A DNA stretch of 64,000 bases from Atherix ibis (GCA_958298945.1 OY282605.1:2813811-2877810), one strand, 5' to 3'; positions 24,434 to 37,103 are shown, counted from the first letter of the stretch. Translations and numbers: made by a program. The notes: a model not told the origin generated them from the sequence alone.

Positions 24434-24468
24434 TTAGTCTTCTCCAGAACGTAGCGCGCAACGGTTAA
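24434..24468 (+). promoter_or_regulatory. Candidate core promoter: Inr + MTE + DPE
   Basis: TTAGTC at 24434-24439 fits the arthropod initiator with A+1 at 24436. AGCGCGCAACGG at 24453-24464 falls exactly at +18 to +29 and matches the motif ten element (CSARCSSAACGS) at 10 of 12 positions. GGTTAA at 24463-24468 falls exactly at +28 to +33 and matches the DPE (RGWYVT) at 5 of 6. The spacing, which is strict in these promoters, is right for both. There is no TATA box at -30, as expected for a DPE promoter. It points toward the spectraplakin exons and could start an upstream alternative transcript. No associated exon or donor was proven. Confidence 0.5.
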
Positions 24469-26840
24469 ATTCTCTTTCTTCCTTGCTATCCCTTTTTTTT
24501 CTCGTCAATTTGTTTGAAAGCGGAAAATTTTGTGCATTTTAAATATTTTCGGTTTTGTTTTTTTTTTATTATTCAATAATATAAATAAGAGATTATAGGG
24601 AATTTATTTTTTTAAAGAAAACTTTTCTTATATACAAAAAAATAGGAAAAAATTATTTAAAAAGAAAATAATTCTCAAGAGAAAAATCAACGAAATTAGT
24701 GTAATTAAAGGTTTTTTTTCAATTAAATTGTATATGATAATTAAAAAAAAATTTTTTTGTTTGTTTTGAGTTTTTAAACGATGTTTGCTTAAAAACTTAT
24801 TAATTAAAAAAAAATTAACAAATAAAAATTATTAAAAATTCAAAGAGAGCAGATATTATTAATTAATTATGTTTTTCTTTAAAATTGCACTTTTTTAGTG
24901 GAGTTTTTATTTTTTATTTTTATGTGAATATAAAACTTAAAAATAAAAATAAAATCAAATTAAAATATTCAATAAACAATTTTAATAACAAAAAAAAAGT
25001 ATTTTTTTTACTGTTAATTATATGTGAATTAATTAAAAACTTAAAAATAGTACAAAAGTTGACATTGTTTTTTTTTTGAGGATAAAGCGCTTTTTTTTAA
25101 AAGTTTCGTCGCAACTAATTTTGTTGCTGCTATTGTCGCTACTGTTTTTTTTTTGTAGCTGCACCTACTGTTTTCAATTCGATCTCGAATGATGAGGAAA
25201 TCCATTTTAAAACGAGCTCAATTTTTTCATATTGTCCAAATATAAAATTAAAAAAAAAAAGAAGAAAAAAAACCCTTAAAAACTATTTTAGAAAATTAAA
25301 AATAATAAAAATAAAACCAGTAAAATATCAATAAAAAAAACTCTATAAGCTTGAGATGATATGAAATTATAAAATTTACATATTTGTGAAAATTGGGTGA
25401 TTTTTTTTTAGGGGTATAAATTTGTAATTTGCCGTTCATTTTTTTCAAGTTGCCTCCTTGAAGTTGTTGTTTTTGCGCTGATCGACAGCGTTTTCAAATA
25501 ACAAAAATAACAAATCACGTTTGAACAAATCCTACTCTGGGATTAGTAGTGCGATTTTTCCAGATTTGACAAAATTTTTTTTGTTGGTTTTTAAACGGAA
25601 ATTTATGAATAAATATATTTTTTTCTTAGTTGCCATTAATTTATTTGCGTATCTAATTTAATTTGCATATACAAGATTTTATGGAGTATGCGAATTAATA
25701 TCATTTTAACGACCTTGAATGACAAAAATCTCCACAAATCATCCGTGGTGGTTTTTTTTCTACAGCTTATTTTATTTTGTTGCTCACTTTTATATTACCT
25801 TCTTATTGTTTTTTTTTCTTCTTCTTCTTTAATTAATATTATGAATAATAGTACATAATATTTCCTTCCATTCGTATTACTTTCATTATTATTAGTAATA
25901 ATTTTAATTCACAATAAATTAAGTGCATTTTTTTCTCTATTGTATGAATAAAAATGCATCTTCTCTTTTTTACTGTTCATTAAGTTTTCAACAATAGTTT
26001 GACTCCTCTGTCTTTCCCCTCTAATCCAAGTGATTCAATGTAGGTGTGTATATGTATGGAGATATTGGGTACGTAGGTGGAATAAAAAAAATACAGTGGG
26101 GTCGAAGGTAGACGTAAAGATAGTACAATAAAAAATCAAATTGTATGAAATTAATAAATTGCATAATAAAAAAAATAAAGAAGAAACAAAATGTGTGAAA
26201 AAACCTGCGGTTCTGATTGTATGATAAATAATTAAATGGAAAATTGTGCTAATTAAATTTTAATGAATTTTACGCAAATACAAAGTACTGAGCTCATCTT
26301 AGAAACGTGAGCGCATCACGTCATCAGAAAAAAATAAAAAATAAAAAAGTGTAGTGCAGTGCAGTGCGGTTTTTCATAAGATGGGAAATGATTCGTGTTT
26401 CGATTACAGAAAAAAATTATCCTTAGTGCTGCCTGATTAACAAGGCGAAAATTTTAAAAAATTTATTTTTTTCTAATCCTTATTAAATGGAACAATTTTA
26501 ATAAAACTAAAGTGACAGAAAACTTATTAAAAATAACTTATTACCAGAAAAAAAGAAAAAAAAAGATAATCTTTATAGCATAACTACAAAAATTATAAAT
26601 TATTTGTTTATTAATAATTTTTAAAAAAAATATATTCTTTCATTTTTAAGAGAAACTTCCAAAATTCGCATTTTTTTTTGTAATGCCAAAAATTGTACTA
26701 AAAATATGTAATTTTAAGATTTAAAATAAATTATTTTATTGAATTTTTAATTTTTATTCCGATTGAAAAATTCTTGAAAATATTTGGATTTACTGAAATT
26801 TTTTTTTCGCTTGTTGGTATAATTTTTATGAAACGATATG
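24469..26840. other. Very AT-rich non-coding stretch
   Basis: Long A/T tracts, with the open frame 24885-25079 entirely K/N/F/I-rich. A lone GGGTGATTTTTTTTTAGGGG at about 25395 resembles the end of the 16531 element, but no partner end was found. Confidence 0.5.
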
Positions 26841-26844
26841 TCAA

Positions 26845-27345
26845 AAGTTTAAAAACTGACGTTTGAAAAATTGAAAAACTAACATTTGAAAAAAGGAAAA
26901 ACTGAAAAACTGATGTTTAAAAAATTGAAAAACTGAGAAACTGAAAAACTGAAAAACTGAAAAACTAAAAAACTGAAAATCTGACACACGGACAAACTGA
27001 AAAATTGACGTTTAAAAAAAGGAAAAAAATTGAAAAACTGACGTTTGAAAAAAGGAAAAACTGAAAAACTGATGTTTAAAAAATTGAAAAACTGAGAAAC
27101 TGAAAAACTGAAAAACTGAAAAACTGAAAAACTGAAAAACTGAAAAACTAAAAAACTGAAAATCTGACACACGGACAAACTGAAAAATTGACGTTTAAAA
27201 AAAGGAAAAAAATTGAAAAACTGACGTTTGAAAAACTGAAGAACTGACGTTTGAAAAAAGGAAAAAAGGAAAAACTGAAAAACTGACAAACTAAAAAACT
27301 GACGTTTGAAAAAAGGAAAAACTGAAAAACTGCAAAACTGACTTT
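26845..27345. repeat. (GAAAAACT)n satellite with a higher-order duplication
   Basis: The 8-bp unit GAAAAACT recurs dozens of times, with inserted words ACGTTTGAAAAAAGG and TCTGACACACGGACAAACTG. The block containing ACACGGACAAACTG occurs twice (about 26985 and 27168), so about 160-185 bp was duplicated as a unit. A - strand frame of 170 codons (26879-27391) rich in FF, SF and QFF is the translation of this repeat. Confidence 0.9.
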
Positions 27346-27419
27346 TTTTTTTTTGTTTAAACTGTAATTTTGGTAAGATTTTTTTACACATTCCACGTTC
27401 CTATCATATCTGCAGTCAA

Positions 27420-27925
27420 CGCGAAAAAATATGCCCTCTCCTCATTTGGAGGTTAAGGAAAATTTCCTCTTTGGGTAACTGTCATCTATCACAGTCAGTC
27501 TAAGGCTAGCCTTAAAATAAAATTATATTTAAAAAAAGGAAAATCAGAAGCAAAATTAAAAGAAAGTATAAAAAATTGTTAAAAAAAGCTTAAAAAAAAA
27601 AATGGCGGCCGAGTTATGTTCTTTTAAAAATTTACTGAAAATTTTGGAAATATTTAAAATAGGATTTTTTTTTCTTGTTGGTATAATTTTTTTTTACAGT
27701 TAACACAAAAAAATTTGCCCTCTCCCCCATGAGGAGTTTAAGGAAAATTTCCTCTTTGGGTAACTGTCATCTATCACAGTCAGTCTAAGTCTAGCCTAGC
27801 CAAATTTTACAACAAAAAAAAAACCTTTATATTAAAAAAAACTAAAAGAAAGTAGAAAAAATCGTTGAGAAAAGATTGAAGAAGAAGAAAAAAAAAATGG
27901 AGGTCAAGTTATGTTCTTTTCGCCG
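27420..27925. repeat. Direct repeat, two copies of about 200-230 bp
   Basis: Both copies carry GCCCTCTC, then TTAAGGAAAATTTCCTCTTT, GGGTAACTGTCATCTATCAC and AGTCAGTCTAAG. Copy 1 starts near 27428 and copy 2 near 27714. Each ends in AAAAGAAAGTA...AAAATGG(C/A)GG(C/T)C(G/A)AGTTATGTTC. The word TGTTGGTATAATTTTT, found before copy 2 (27678), also occurs at 26814. This suggests the 8-bp satellite expanded inside copy 1 of a larger tandem duplication. Confidence 0.85.
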
Positions 27926-30090
27926 CTAGTTTGTTTTTTTTGCTAGTGTGTTATTGGCTTTGCCATTATCTGCACATAATTTGATGGAAAATTCTTCCAT
28001 TCGATTTGATTTGTTTCCATTTGATTTGATTTGATTTGCAATTTTCTGCTCTTCTAATTAAGTCGTTGCTGTTTTTCTTTTCCACAATTATTTTTTTTGC
28101 GATGAAATTTTGACGAAGTCTTTTTAGCCAATAATATTCATCATTATCGGACCAGACCTCTTTCTAATATTATCGTTTTTTTTGTTATTATAATTCAAGA
28201 ATTTCTAATAATACCAATAATTTCCCTTTTGTTATATATTTTAAAACTTTTTATAATCAATTGTGAAGAAAAAAAATAATGAGCCAAATTGTGCTTAAAG
28301 GCAAGGCTATTTTTTGGGGGGGTTATTTTTCGACATAATTTTTTAGACCTCTTTTAAGAATTTATTCTGAAAAAAGTGATACTCTCGAAAAAGTTAGGTT
28401 ATAATGGACGAGCGTCCTCTGTACAAGAGAGAATAATTACACTTCTTCTTCTAGACCTGTTATTTCAATGAATTGAAAATGGTATAGAAATTGTCAATTT
28501 AAGATTTAAAAAAATGTATTTTTTGCGGATCTTTTAGGCCTTTAGTTTTTGATTATTAGAATAAAGACCATAAAATTGTTGAAAATATAATATCAACGGT
28601 TTTTGTACCATACGTGTATATGCTAACAGAAGATAGAATAATAAACGTTTTTAGATACAGAAAACTGTTTTTATTTACAAAGGTTTTTTTTCTTACATAT
28701 ATAATAGTAAATAGGCAAGTCGCCAATGTACCAATCAATCAAAAAGTGCTCAAATCAGATGAAAAAAACTATCAATTACTATGTCTGTACGTATACGATT
28801 AATAGTTTTAATGGTACTTTTTTTTCTTCGCGTTTCTATTAAATTGAGAAAATTTCTGTAATAATTCTTCTTAGAGCATTTGTTTCTTTTGATCTCGATC
28901 GATTTTCTTCTTCTTCTTCTTATGTACTCCTCTCACATCATGATCGTCATCCAATCTGGTCCGTTAAGAATTCAGATGACACACATTAAAGTCTGACGAG
29001 GCAAAAATAAAAATTACAACTCTAATGTAAATATAATTAATAAACCAACCAAGTTGGAACATGTGTAAAGGTAAACTTATCCTCATTTATGTACAATCAA
29101 AAAAAAAATACAAATTCCTTCAAAATTGATTATACTACATTTAAAAAACAACATCAGTAAGATAACCTCAAAATTAGATAAATTCTGTAGACAACAACAA
29201 CAAAAAACCATAGTCATTTCCGTTTTGATTGTTGAATTATTGTAGTTTGAATTCTATGATCGGCAATTATTTTTTTATTCAATTTTTTCCTCACTTTTCT
29301 CATTTAATTTCAAAAAAAATTTTAAAACTATCAGTTATAAAATTACAATAAACTGCCAACTTTTTACCTGGCAGTTTACAATTAATAATTATTAACTGAG
29401 ATTAAGAATAACCTTGATTAGGATTATAAACAGCTGTTATTATTTTAATTTTTCACATAATTTTTTTTTTATTAAATAGTTGTCAGCATTGCTTGTTGTT
29501 AGTATTATTTTGTTTTACTGTCAAGGTATAGTATTATGACTAACTAATTGATATTGTGTAGGCTGTAAACTATGGCTAATTATAGAAAATACGCCAACAG
29601 TGAGAGCATGTTTGTTTACCGTTTATGGTAGTGAATATTTACTATAAAGTGTAATAAAAAAAAATATAAAAAAAAACATTAAAAAATTATAAGCAATTAT
29701 TAGCAGCGATAACTGATAATTTCATTCGAACTTTTTATTAGTTTTTTATTGAAATCGGAAGTAAAGTTTTTTTTCTGTTTTGGAAATTAGGACAGAAAAT
29801 TTATTAAAAATATTATAAAAGTTTTGGGAAATAATCCAGAGAAATTAGATCTATAAATAGTCTTTGATGATCTGTAAAAAATTTCAATATATTCTAGACT
29901 ATTTATTAGACCATTTAAAAAGTTTATTCTTTATAAAAATAATTAATATTCTTAGAGAAAAATAACTGAGAAAATTTAGTTAAAAAAAACTAAGGCTCTC
30001 TTACACTAAAACATTTAAAAAAGTCTTTTTTAATAAAAAAAAAATAATAAAAATACTCCCAGAGTATATAATCAAAAAAAAAGGTTTTGT
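27926..30090. other. AT-rich non-coding stretch
   Basis: No exon supported. A small inverted repeat TAAACTGCCA / TGGCAGTTTA lies at 29349-29378 with a 10-nt loop. A CTT run lies near 28906-28921. Confidence 0.45.
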
Positions 30091-30830
30091 TAAAAAAAAA
30101 TTCAAAATATCACATTAAAATGAGGCTCTATTCTATGGTGCATAATGTCACATTCAAAAACATCGATCAAATGCACAAACCTTTTTGTTGCAGTTCTACT
30201 TGTAAACTTAAAAAAAATCCCTAACAACACATAAAAAAAAAATTCTTAAACCTCCAAAAAAAAAAAATTTTTTCAGAGCACATATAAAAAAAATGGTTTT
30301 GCTCAAACAAAATATCACGTCAAAATGAGGCTTTTTTATATTAAATAACACAAAGGAGTATTCTTAATAAAAATAAAATAATAGTATTCTTAGAGTAAAT
30401 AATTAAGAAAGTGAATTTTTTAGAAAACCTTATATAAAAAAAAATTGTGTTTCCTTGGAAAGAAATTCAAAATATCCACCGAAAGTGAGGATCTATTCTA
30501 TGGTGAATAATGTCACATTCAAAAACATCGAAAAATTTCAGTGCTCAATTTTTTTCCGAGGTTTTTTAACATAGCAAATGCACAAACCTTTTTGTTGCAG
30601 TTCTACTTGTAACCCCAAAAAAAATCCCAAAAAACACATAAAAAAATATTCTTAAACCTCCAAAAACAAAATTTTTCAGAGTATTAAAAAAAATGGTTTT
30701 GCTCAAACAAAATATCACGACAAAATGAGGCTCAATTTTTTTCGATGTTTTTTGACATATCAAATGCACAAACCTTCTTGTTGCAGTTCCCAATTGCAAA
30801 CCTAAAAAAATCCAAAATAAGTCTCTATTA
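30090..30830. repeat. Diverged tandem array interrupted by a mariner
   Basis: The phrase CAAATGCACAAACCTTTTTG, then TTGCAGTT, recurs near 30168, 30577, 30760 and, beyond the inserted mariner, 32477. Shared neighbours are TGGTGCATAATGTCACATTC, AAAAACATCGA, and AACAAAATATCACG(T/A)CAAAATGAGGCT. Spacing between copies is about 405 and 185 bp. Confidence 0.85.
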
Positions 30831-31020
30831 TACTAAATTTAAAGTAGTTATTTTTAATATGTTAAAAACAAAAATAATAAAAATATTCCGAGAGTATATA
30901 TTAAAAAAAAGCTTTTTTTCAACAACAAAATTAAAAAATATCACATATAAATGATGCCCTTTTATAGTTCAACCACATTAAGGAGCAGTCTTTACAAAAA
31001 AAAATATTATTTTTTGAGTA

Positions 31021-32295
31021 CCAGGTGTATAAGCTTTAATCCGCTGTTGTTTAATAAAAAAACACACGTTTTTTTTATAGAAAGCAAAAACAAATTTATT
31101 CAAAGTACTTTCCCTCGCTAGCTACACATTTTTCCCATTTCTCGGGCAATTTGTGGATACCATTCCAAAAAAAATCCTTCTCTTTCGAGGCAAACCACTC
31201 ATCAAGCCATTTTCGGACGTCTTCGTAAGAATCGAAGTGCTGCTCAGCGAGCGCGTGGCCCATCAACGAAAACAGGTGGTAGTCAGAAAGGGCCAGGTCT
31301 AGTGAATAAGCGGGGTGGGGTAACACCTCCCAGTTGAGTGTCTCCAAGTAGTTTCAGACCATTTTTGACGTGTGCGATGGTGCGTTGTCGTGGAGGGAAA
31401 TCCACGTCTTTGTTAATAATCCGTCTTTTTTTCACGCAGAGCACGGTGCAATTTGATCAGTTGTTGGTGGTAGCATTGGGCACTGACAGTTTCACCAGGT
31501 TTCAACATCTCATAGTAGACGAAACCCTGCTAATTCCACCAAACGCACAGCATCGTCTTCCGTTCGAAGCGATTTGGTCTTGGGGAAGATGTTGATGGTT
31601 GGTCGGGATCAACCCACGAATTCTTGCGTTTAGGATTCTCGAAATATACGTACTTTTCACCGCCTGTCACAACCCGATGAAGGAACGACTTTCTTTTTTG
31701 CGTGGCGAGCAAGATTTCGCATGTGTTTTGGCGTCACTCCATCTGCCTATTGTTCAATGCATGCGACACTCATTTTCCGATCTTTTTAATCTTCCCCATG
31801 GTACGCAGACGCATGGAAATGACTGGTTGAGTAACACCCAATTGCTCCGCGAATATTTTTTGCGATTGGGTATCGTCTTCGTCTAAAAGAGCCTGCAATT
31901 GATGGTCCTCAACCTTCCTAGGCCGACTTTCATGCTTCTTGTCCCACAAGTCAAAATTGCCGTCTTTGAACCGACGAAACCAATCTCGGCACGTTGTTTC
32001 CGATAAAGCACTGTCACCATAGGCATCCACAAGCATTCGATGCGATTCGGCAACTAATTTCTTCAAACTGAAGCAGAAAAGCAGAGCTTCCCGTATATAC
32101 TCTTTTTCTAGCACAAAACTAGACTTGATTACCAAAGGAAAAATGTATGTTGTTGTACAAAATTGCTGACAATGTGCACAGATTAATGTTGACAGATGTC
32201 AAACTCATAAAAAAAGTATGGCGTGCCCATGGTAGCTTAATACGCTCACTCACGCCATCTATGAACAAACAACGGATTTAAGTTTATATACCTGG
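31021..32295 (-). mobile_element. Mauritiana-type mariner copy 2, full length (1275 bp)
   Basis: TA target sites flank both ends (31019-31020 and 32296-32297). Ends are CCAGGTGTATAAGCTTTAAT (left) and TTAAGTTTATATACCTGG (right, inverted). It lies inside the tandem array of 30090-32570, so it inserted after that array formed. It is the best-preserved mariner by outline in this window and can serve as the reference for the other two copies of this family. Confidence 0.95.
31096..32135 (-). pseudogene. Mauritiana-type mariner transposase, inactive
   Basis: The coding order on the - strand is: N-terminal FSLKKLVAESHRMLVDAYGD, ETTCRDWFRRFKDGNFDLWD, QLQALLDEDDTQSQKIFAEQ (helix-turn-helix region, 32135-31770). 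Then VVTGGEKYVYFENPKRKNSW (31700-31640), where the usual GDEKW has become GGEKY, so the first catalytic D is lost. It continues with TMLCVWWN, LKPGETVS-type text, ETLNWEVLPHPAYSLDLALS (third-D region, 31347-31270), HKLPEKWEKCVASEGKYFE and the C-terminal end near 31096. Frameshifts separate the three blocks and a stop follows KKTDY-type text near 31425. Nearly full length (about 345 codons expected) but dead. Confidence 0.92.
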
Positions 32296-32429
32296 TAAAT
32301 AATTCAAAAAGTCTTTAAAAAAATTCCAAAATATCGCTTAAAAACATGACTTATAATAAAATAATTAATATGTAGTATATAATATATAAAAAAACCATTG
32401 TGTTTTATTGAAACTGAGGTGAAAACTTC

Positions 32430-32575
32430 GAAAAAATTTAAATGCTCAATTTTTTGCGATGTTTTTTGACATATCAAATGCACAAACCTTTTTGTTGTAG
32501 TTCCCAATTGCAAACCTAAAAAAAAACCCTAAAAACACCCAAAAAAAATGCATAAACCTCCAAAAAAAAAATAAT
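32430..32575. repeat. Last copy of the array split by the mariner
   Basis: GATGTTTTTTGACATATCAA, ATGCACAAACCTTTTTGTTG and CCCAATTGCAAACCTAAAAA match the copy at 30742-30810, including the CCCAATTG variant. Confidence 0.85.
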
Positions 32576-34560
32576 AATAATAAATAAATTATTTAAATGA
32601 GATGTAGGTAAAAAAAATTATTATAAATAAATGAAAATCTGATTATGTAAATTGGGTCTACGTACTCAGTTACAATTACTGGGCTTACATGCTCTTAAAA
32701 GAAAAAGAAAAACAAATACCGGCCATAATATTTTTTCTAAACTCTCTTTCTCTCTCTTCCTCTCCCTATGAATTGATCCATTCATTCACAAATAGACACC
32801 ATCCAACATGGCGAATTTGTACTTTTCTATACTACACGTGCATAGATAACTGTGTGTGCGTTATCTACCAAAATCCTATACTTAAAATAATAGATATTTT
32901 GCAACAAAAAAAAGAAGTTATTTTTACCGCAATGTATTCGTAATAAAAAAAAATATTTCAAAAAAACCACCTCAACATCAACATTTTGATCTGATTTCAA
33001 CGATCGATGATCTTTCAATTTATTTTGTTTTTTTTTTTTAATTTTTTTCCTCTTTGCTATTTCTATTATTATTATTATTATTAGGTAATGTGCTCAAGAG
33101 AAATTTTCCGCATTAATAAATACAAATTTAGTGGTACAAATTTTTTTGGCCGCCACTTTTGATTTGTTATTTATTACAATGAGCGACAAGCCATTATCGC
33201 CGTTCATGTACAAAATCGTCTGTGCTTTTCTTTCAAGATACTTCTTCTTCTGTTGTTCTCCGTCACACTTGTACTAAAGTGACTTTCTTTCTCCGCTTAT
33301 GGTATTCGCTTTGCTCTCATTTTTCGACCTTTCAATTTATTTTTCTCCAGTTGGATTTTGTTTATTTATTTAGTTTTTGTTGTGCCCGCTGGTTTAATGG
33401 CATTCTTTCTCTCTCACCGCTATTTTACACTTCAAGCGAACAATTACTTTCCTATTTTCCACTTCAATTTTTGTTATTCGTCGCTTATTTTTTTTTAAAT
33501 TTTGGGGAATTTTTGTTTTGTTTTATGTTTTTTTTATATCTAATTGAAAACACATTTTTTTGTGTGGAATTATTGATTCTAGATAAACAATTTTTAATTA
33601 ACTATTCTCTGGTTTTTAATTATTTGTATTTATATAGTAAAACGTCAGGAGGAGAAAAAAAGTTCATAATTTTGACACGCATTCGATTAAGAGTCAATTT
33701 TTTTTAACCTTTTTTTTAACCAAAAAATATTATTTACCTAAAAATATTAAGAATGTTTCTTAATGCGAGTAAATAAGGAAAACATTTTTTTTTCTTCAAG
33801 TTTTTTGTTTGGTGTGGTTAGTTTTAATAAAAGTCGTCTCATATACATATTTTGGTATCTTTGCATAAAATAGTAATAGAAATGACCTTGAGTACAAAAT
33901 AGAGAGAGATTATGTTAGACAGTATGAAATAAACCGGATTTCCACATATTTTCATATTATTAAAATTTTTTTAATAAAAATTGATAAATTCTGTTGGTAT
34001 TTGCCTTCTTGAATTAAAAAAAAATGATAATAACCTAAAAGTCTTATTTAGAGTCGTCGGCTAATCGTGTAATGATGAATTTCTAGTGAATTTTTATCTA
34101 CTCGTAGTTCCTGTTACTTAATATTTTCTTCTTTTTTTTTTTATTTGTTCATATTCTTTCTCTTTATTACATTGGTAATATTTGTTAATATTTTTTTTTT
34201 AAAGTTTACCATAACTAATGATGTCATAGTTATGTGTACGTTTATTCAAATGACTGAAAATATGACATTTCTCATATATTAGTCATTTTTATTGTGATCA
34301 TGTTTTCTTATATTTTAATTTATTGTATTTATTTGCAAACAAATATTATACATAGATTATACTTAAAAGTAAATATAATTTTTGAAAAAAACAACAAACT
34401 TGACTGTTTGATGTAAAATTGTTTTCTGCTAACAGAATTTTTTAAATTTATTATTAATTTAGTGAACTAGTGTCATTTAATTTTTGTAGAAATTTGCATT
34501 CATATATTTGAAATAATAATATTTAGCCATTATTTTGATAAAAGCCTCTTATTAATTATG
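32576..34560. other. AT-rich non-coding stretch
   Basis: No exon supported. A (TTA)n run lies at 33067-33084. The 161-codon frame at 33222-33707 is a T-rich translation dominated by F and L, without any domain or splice support. The sub-region 33190-33420 is less AT-rich. Confidence 0.45.
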
Positions 34561-34570
34561 ATTTTTAACT

Positions 34571-35520
34571 GCAAAAAATACAAAATGGCCACCACCAGTG
34601 CAGTACCAATTTTAGTATTGACATCAACTTTTAGGGATAATTTCCATTAACTTTTAATTTAAAATAGAAAAAAATTAGACAAGGAATAAATTCTATTTGA
34701 ACATAAAATTATTTTAAGGGCAAAACAGTCACATTTGATTTAAAAACACAATGGCCGCATGACAGTTGTCACACCTCAGAAGAAAATGAATCACTTTCAC
34801 TGAAAAATAGGAAAAAAATAGATTTTTATTTTGTATATAATGTGATTTTTTTCTGTAATAGTTAAAATAAGAAGACCAATTTAATTTAATGGCAAAAAAT
34901 ACAAAATGGCCACCTCCATGCAGTACACTACCAATTTGAATATTTACACCAACTTTTAGAGATAATTTCAAATAAATCAAAATTATTGCTATAATTCCCA
35001 TAAACTTTTTGTATTAATTTTTAAAATTTATAATTAGAAAAGAAATAAATTCTATTTGAACATAAATATTTTGTTTAAGGACTAAACAGTCACAGTTGAT
35101 TTAAAAACAAAATGGCCGCATGACAGGTGTCACACCTCAGAAGAAAATGAATCACTTTCCATGAAAAATATCAAAAAAATATATTTTTCTTTTGTCAATA
35201 ATGTGATTATTTTCTGTACTAGTTAAAATAAGAAGAAACATTTTATTTAATGGAAAAAATACAAAATAGCCACCACCATGCAGTGCAGTACCAATTTTAG
35301 TATTTACACCCACTTTAAGGGATAATTTCAAATAAAACAAAATTATTTTAATAAATCTCATTATCTTTTCGTATTAATTTTTAAAATTTAAAATATAAAA
35401 AAAATTTGAGAAGGAATAATTTGAAAATAAAAATTATTTTAAGGGCAAAACAGTCACATTTGATTTAAAAACAAAATGGCAGCATGACAGTTGCCAAACC
35501 TCAAAATAAAATAAATTGCT
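34571..35520. repeat. Tandem array, unit about 320-360 bp, three copies
   Basis: Copies begin at about 34571, 34892 and 35253 with AAAAAATACAAAATGGCCAC. Each contains GCAGTACCAATTTTAGTATT, then a GGGCAAAACAGTCACATTTG block, AAAATGGCCGCATGACAG, and CACCTCAGAAGAAAATGAAT. The third copy is truncated or diverged from about 35500. Similar - strand frames in copies 1 and 2 are repeat translations. Confidence 0.92.
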
Positions 35521-36290
35521 TTTAATTGAAATATTATAAAATAGTAATTTTTATTTTTATTGAATGACTAAAGAAATACTCGAATTTGGTTAATTTCAGC
35601 TTGTCCGGAAAATATTTTAATACATTTTTCTTTTGTAATTTATTTCATTTTTATTTTCATGAAATTTTTTTCCCCACTGCATTGTATATAAATAAAAAAT
35701 AAAAATGAAAGTGAGTTTTCAGCGCATAAAGCTTGCAATAATTTTCACATTTAATTTAGCAACTATTTTCGAATTATAGTAAATTAAAAATTTCTTCATC
35801 AGAGACAAAAAAAAAACCACAACAAAATTACTCCAAATAAGCAGGAAAAAAATATAAATTTTATTATTCGGAAATCATCATCATCGAAAACAATATGGAG
35901 TAATTGGAAATTATATAAATTTTATTTTTTATATCGTCGATTTTATTGACTATAATTTTTTTATTAAACTTAACTTAATCATTTTCATTTTTTTTGCGTA
36001 AATAGTTAATTTTTTGTTTATTATTATTATTATTATTATAAACAAAATTGCGATAAATGCAATTATTTTCAAAAGAAAAAAAAACCCATTTTTTGGTGGA
36101 ATATTTTTTATGATTTTCTGTTTTTTTTTTGATTTCCTATTTGACAGACGCACATATTTTTTTATATGGAAAAGATATTTTAATCATTTCCCTGAGGTAT
36201 GGAATAAGTAGTACTTTTTGAGCGCCAATTTGAATATTAGTTGTAATCGAGAGAGAAAACCTTACAAATGACCACGATCGGATTTCTGAC
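35521..36290. other. AT-rich non-coding stretch with a TTA/ATT microsatellite
   Basis: (TTA)n at 36020-36040. No gene seen. Confidence 0.5.
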
Positions 36291-36293
36291 AGT

Positions 36294-36328
36294 TCAGTTC
36301 GTTCGTTGTTAGAACATAACAAATGTCG
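36294..36328 (+). promoter_or_regulatory. Weak candidate initiator
   Basis: TCAGTT with A+1 at 36296 fits the arthropod Inr, followed by CGTTCGTTGTT, and sits in a short less AT-rich patch (36210-36330) with GAGAGAG upstream. The DPE window (36323-36328, ATGTCG) matches only 3 of 6 positions and there is no MTE. It may be a start site upstream of the spectraplakin exon, but the evidence is thin. Confidence 0.2.
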
Positions 36329-37095
36329 TAATTTTAAATTAAATCAATGTTGCCAGACTTTTCACAAAATAATTTTATTCAGGCGCAAGCGAATCAATTA
36401 AAACTTTTAATATTTTTATAAATATCAACAAAGAAAAATCACAGTAGGATATTTTTAATTATTAAATATTTTTATTATATGTAGAACTTCTCCAAATACT
36501 TAAAAATAAAACAAAAAAAATTAAACTCATATCATATTCAAGGTCTATATAAGTTTTGTTTGTTCGACAACTAGGAATAAAAAATAAGAAAAATAATAAA
36601 ATTTATATTAGCAAGTGTATGTCCACCTAAATTTTTTTTTAAAAGAAAACCAAAACAAATTTAAAATATTCAAAATAAATTATTGTGTAATCTTAAACAT
36701 GTCATTTTTAAAACTTTTTTTAAATTATAATTTGACTATTTTATTGATATTTTAATTAGGACTGAAATTGATAAGATGATCATCAATAAATAAATTAATT
36801 ACCAATTAACAACAGTCGAGGCAATATTATCTGACATTTCTATTTGCACATGAATGAAATTTGTTTTTTTTTAAAACGTTTTATTTTTTTCGCCATTTTA
36901 ATTATAAATATAAATAGTTATTAAATATTCTTTGAGATTTTGGTTAATTATAATTATTATCTGATTAGTAAAGAATTGATAGTCGAATAGAATGAATAGT
37001 TGTCGTTTTAAATATGGAAATTTATGGAAAGTTCTACGAAGATTTTTTTATTTTTTTTTGGTAATAATTATAATTTATTTTTATATAATAAATAC
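36329..37095. other. AT-rich non-coding stretch
   Basis: Nothing supported. Confidence 0.5.
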
Positions 37096-37103
37096 TAATC
37101 GTT

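Noticed and set aside
25390..25600. Possible lone end of the 16531-type element (GGGTGATTTTTTTTT)
   Set aside because: No partner end, no TA pair and no transposase text were found. In T-rich DNA the match is weak.
26879..27391. 170-codon - strand open frame rich in F and S
   Set aside because: Translation of the (GAAAAACT)n satellite.
33222..33707. 161-codon + strand open frame with membrane-like composition
   Set aside because: The hydrophobicity comes from T-rich DNA. There is no domain, no splice support and no compositional boundary matching the frame.
34729..35361. Two similar - strand open frames that look like paralogues
   Set aside because: They are the same position in neighbouring copies of a tandem repeat.
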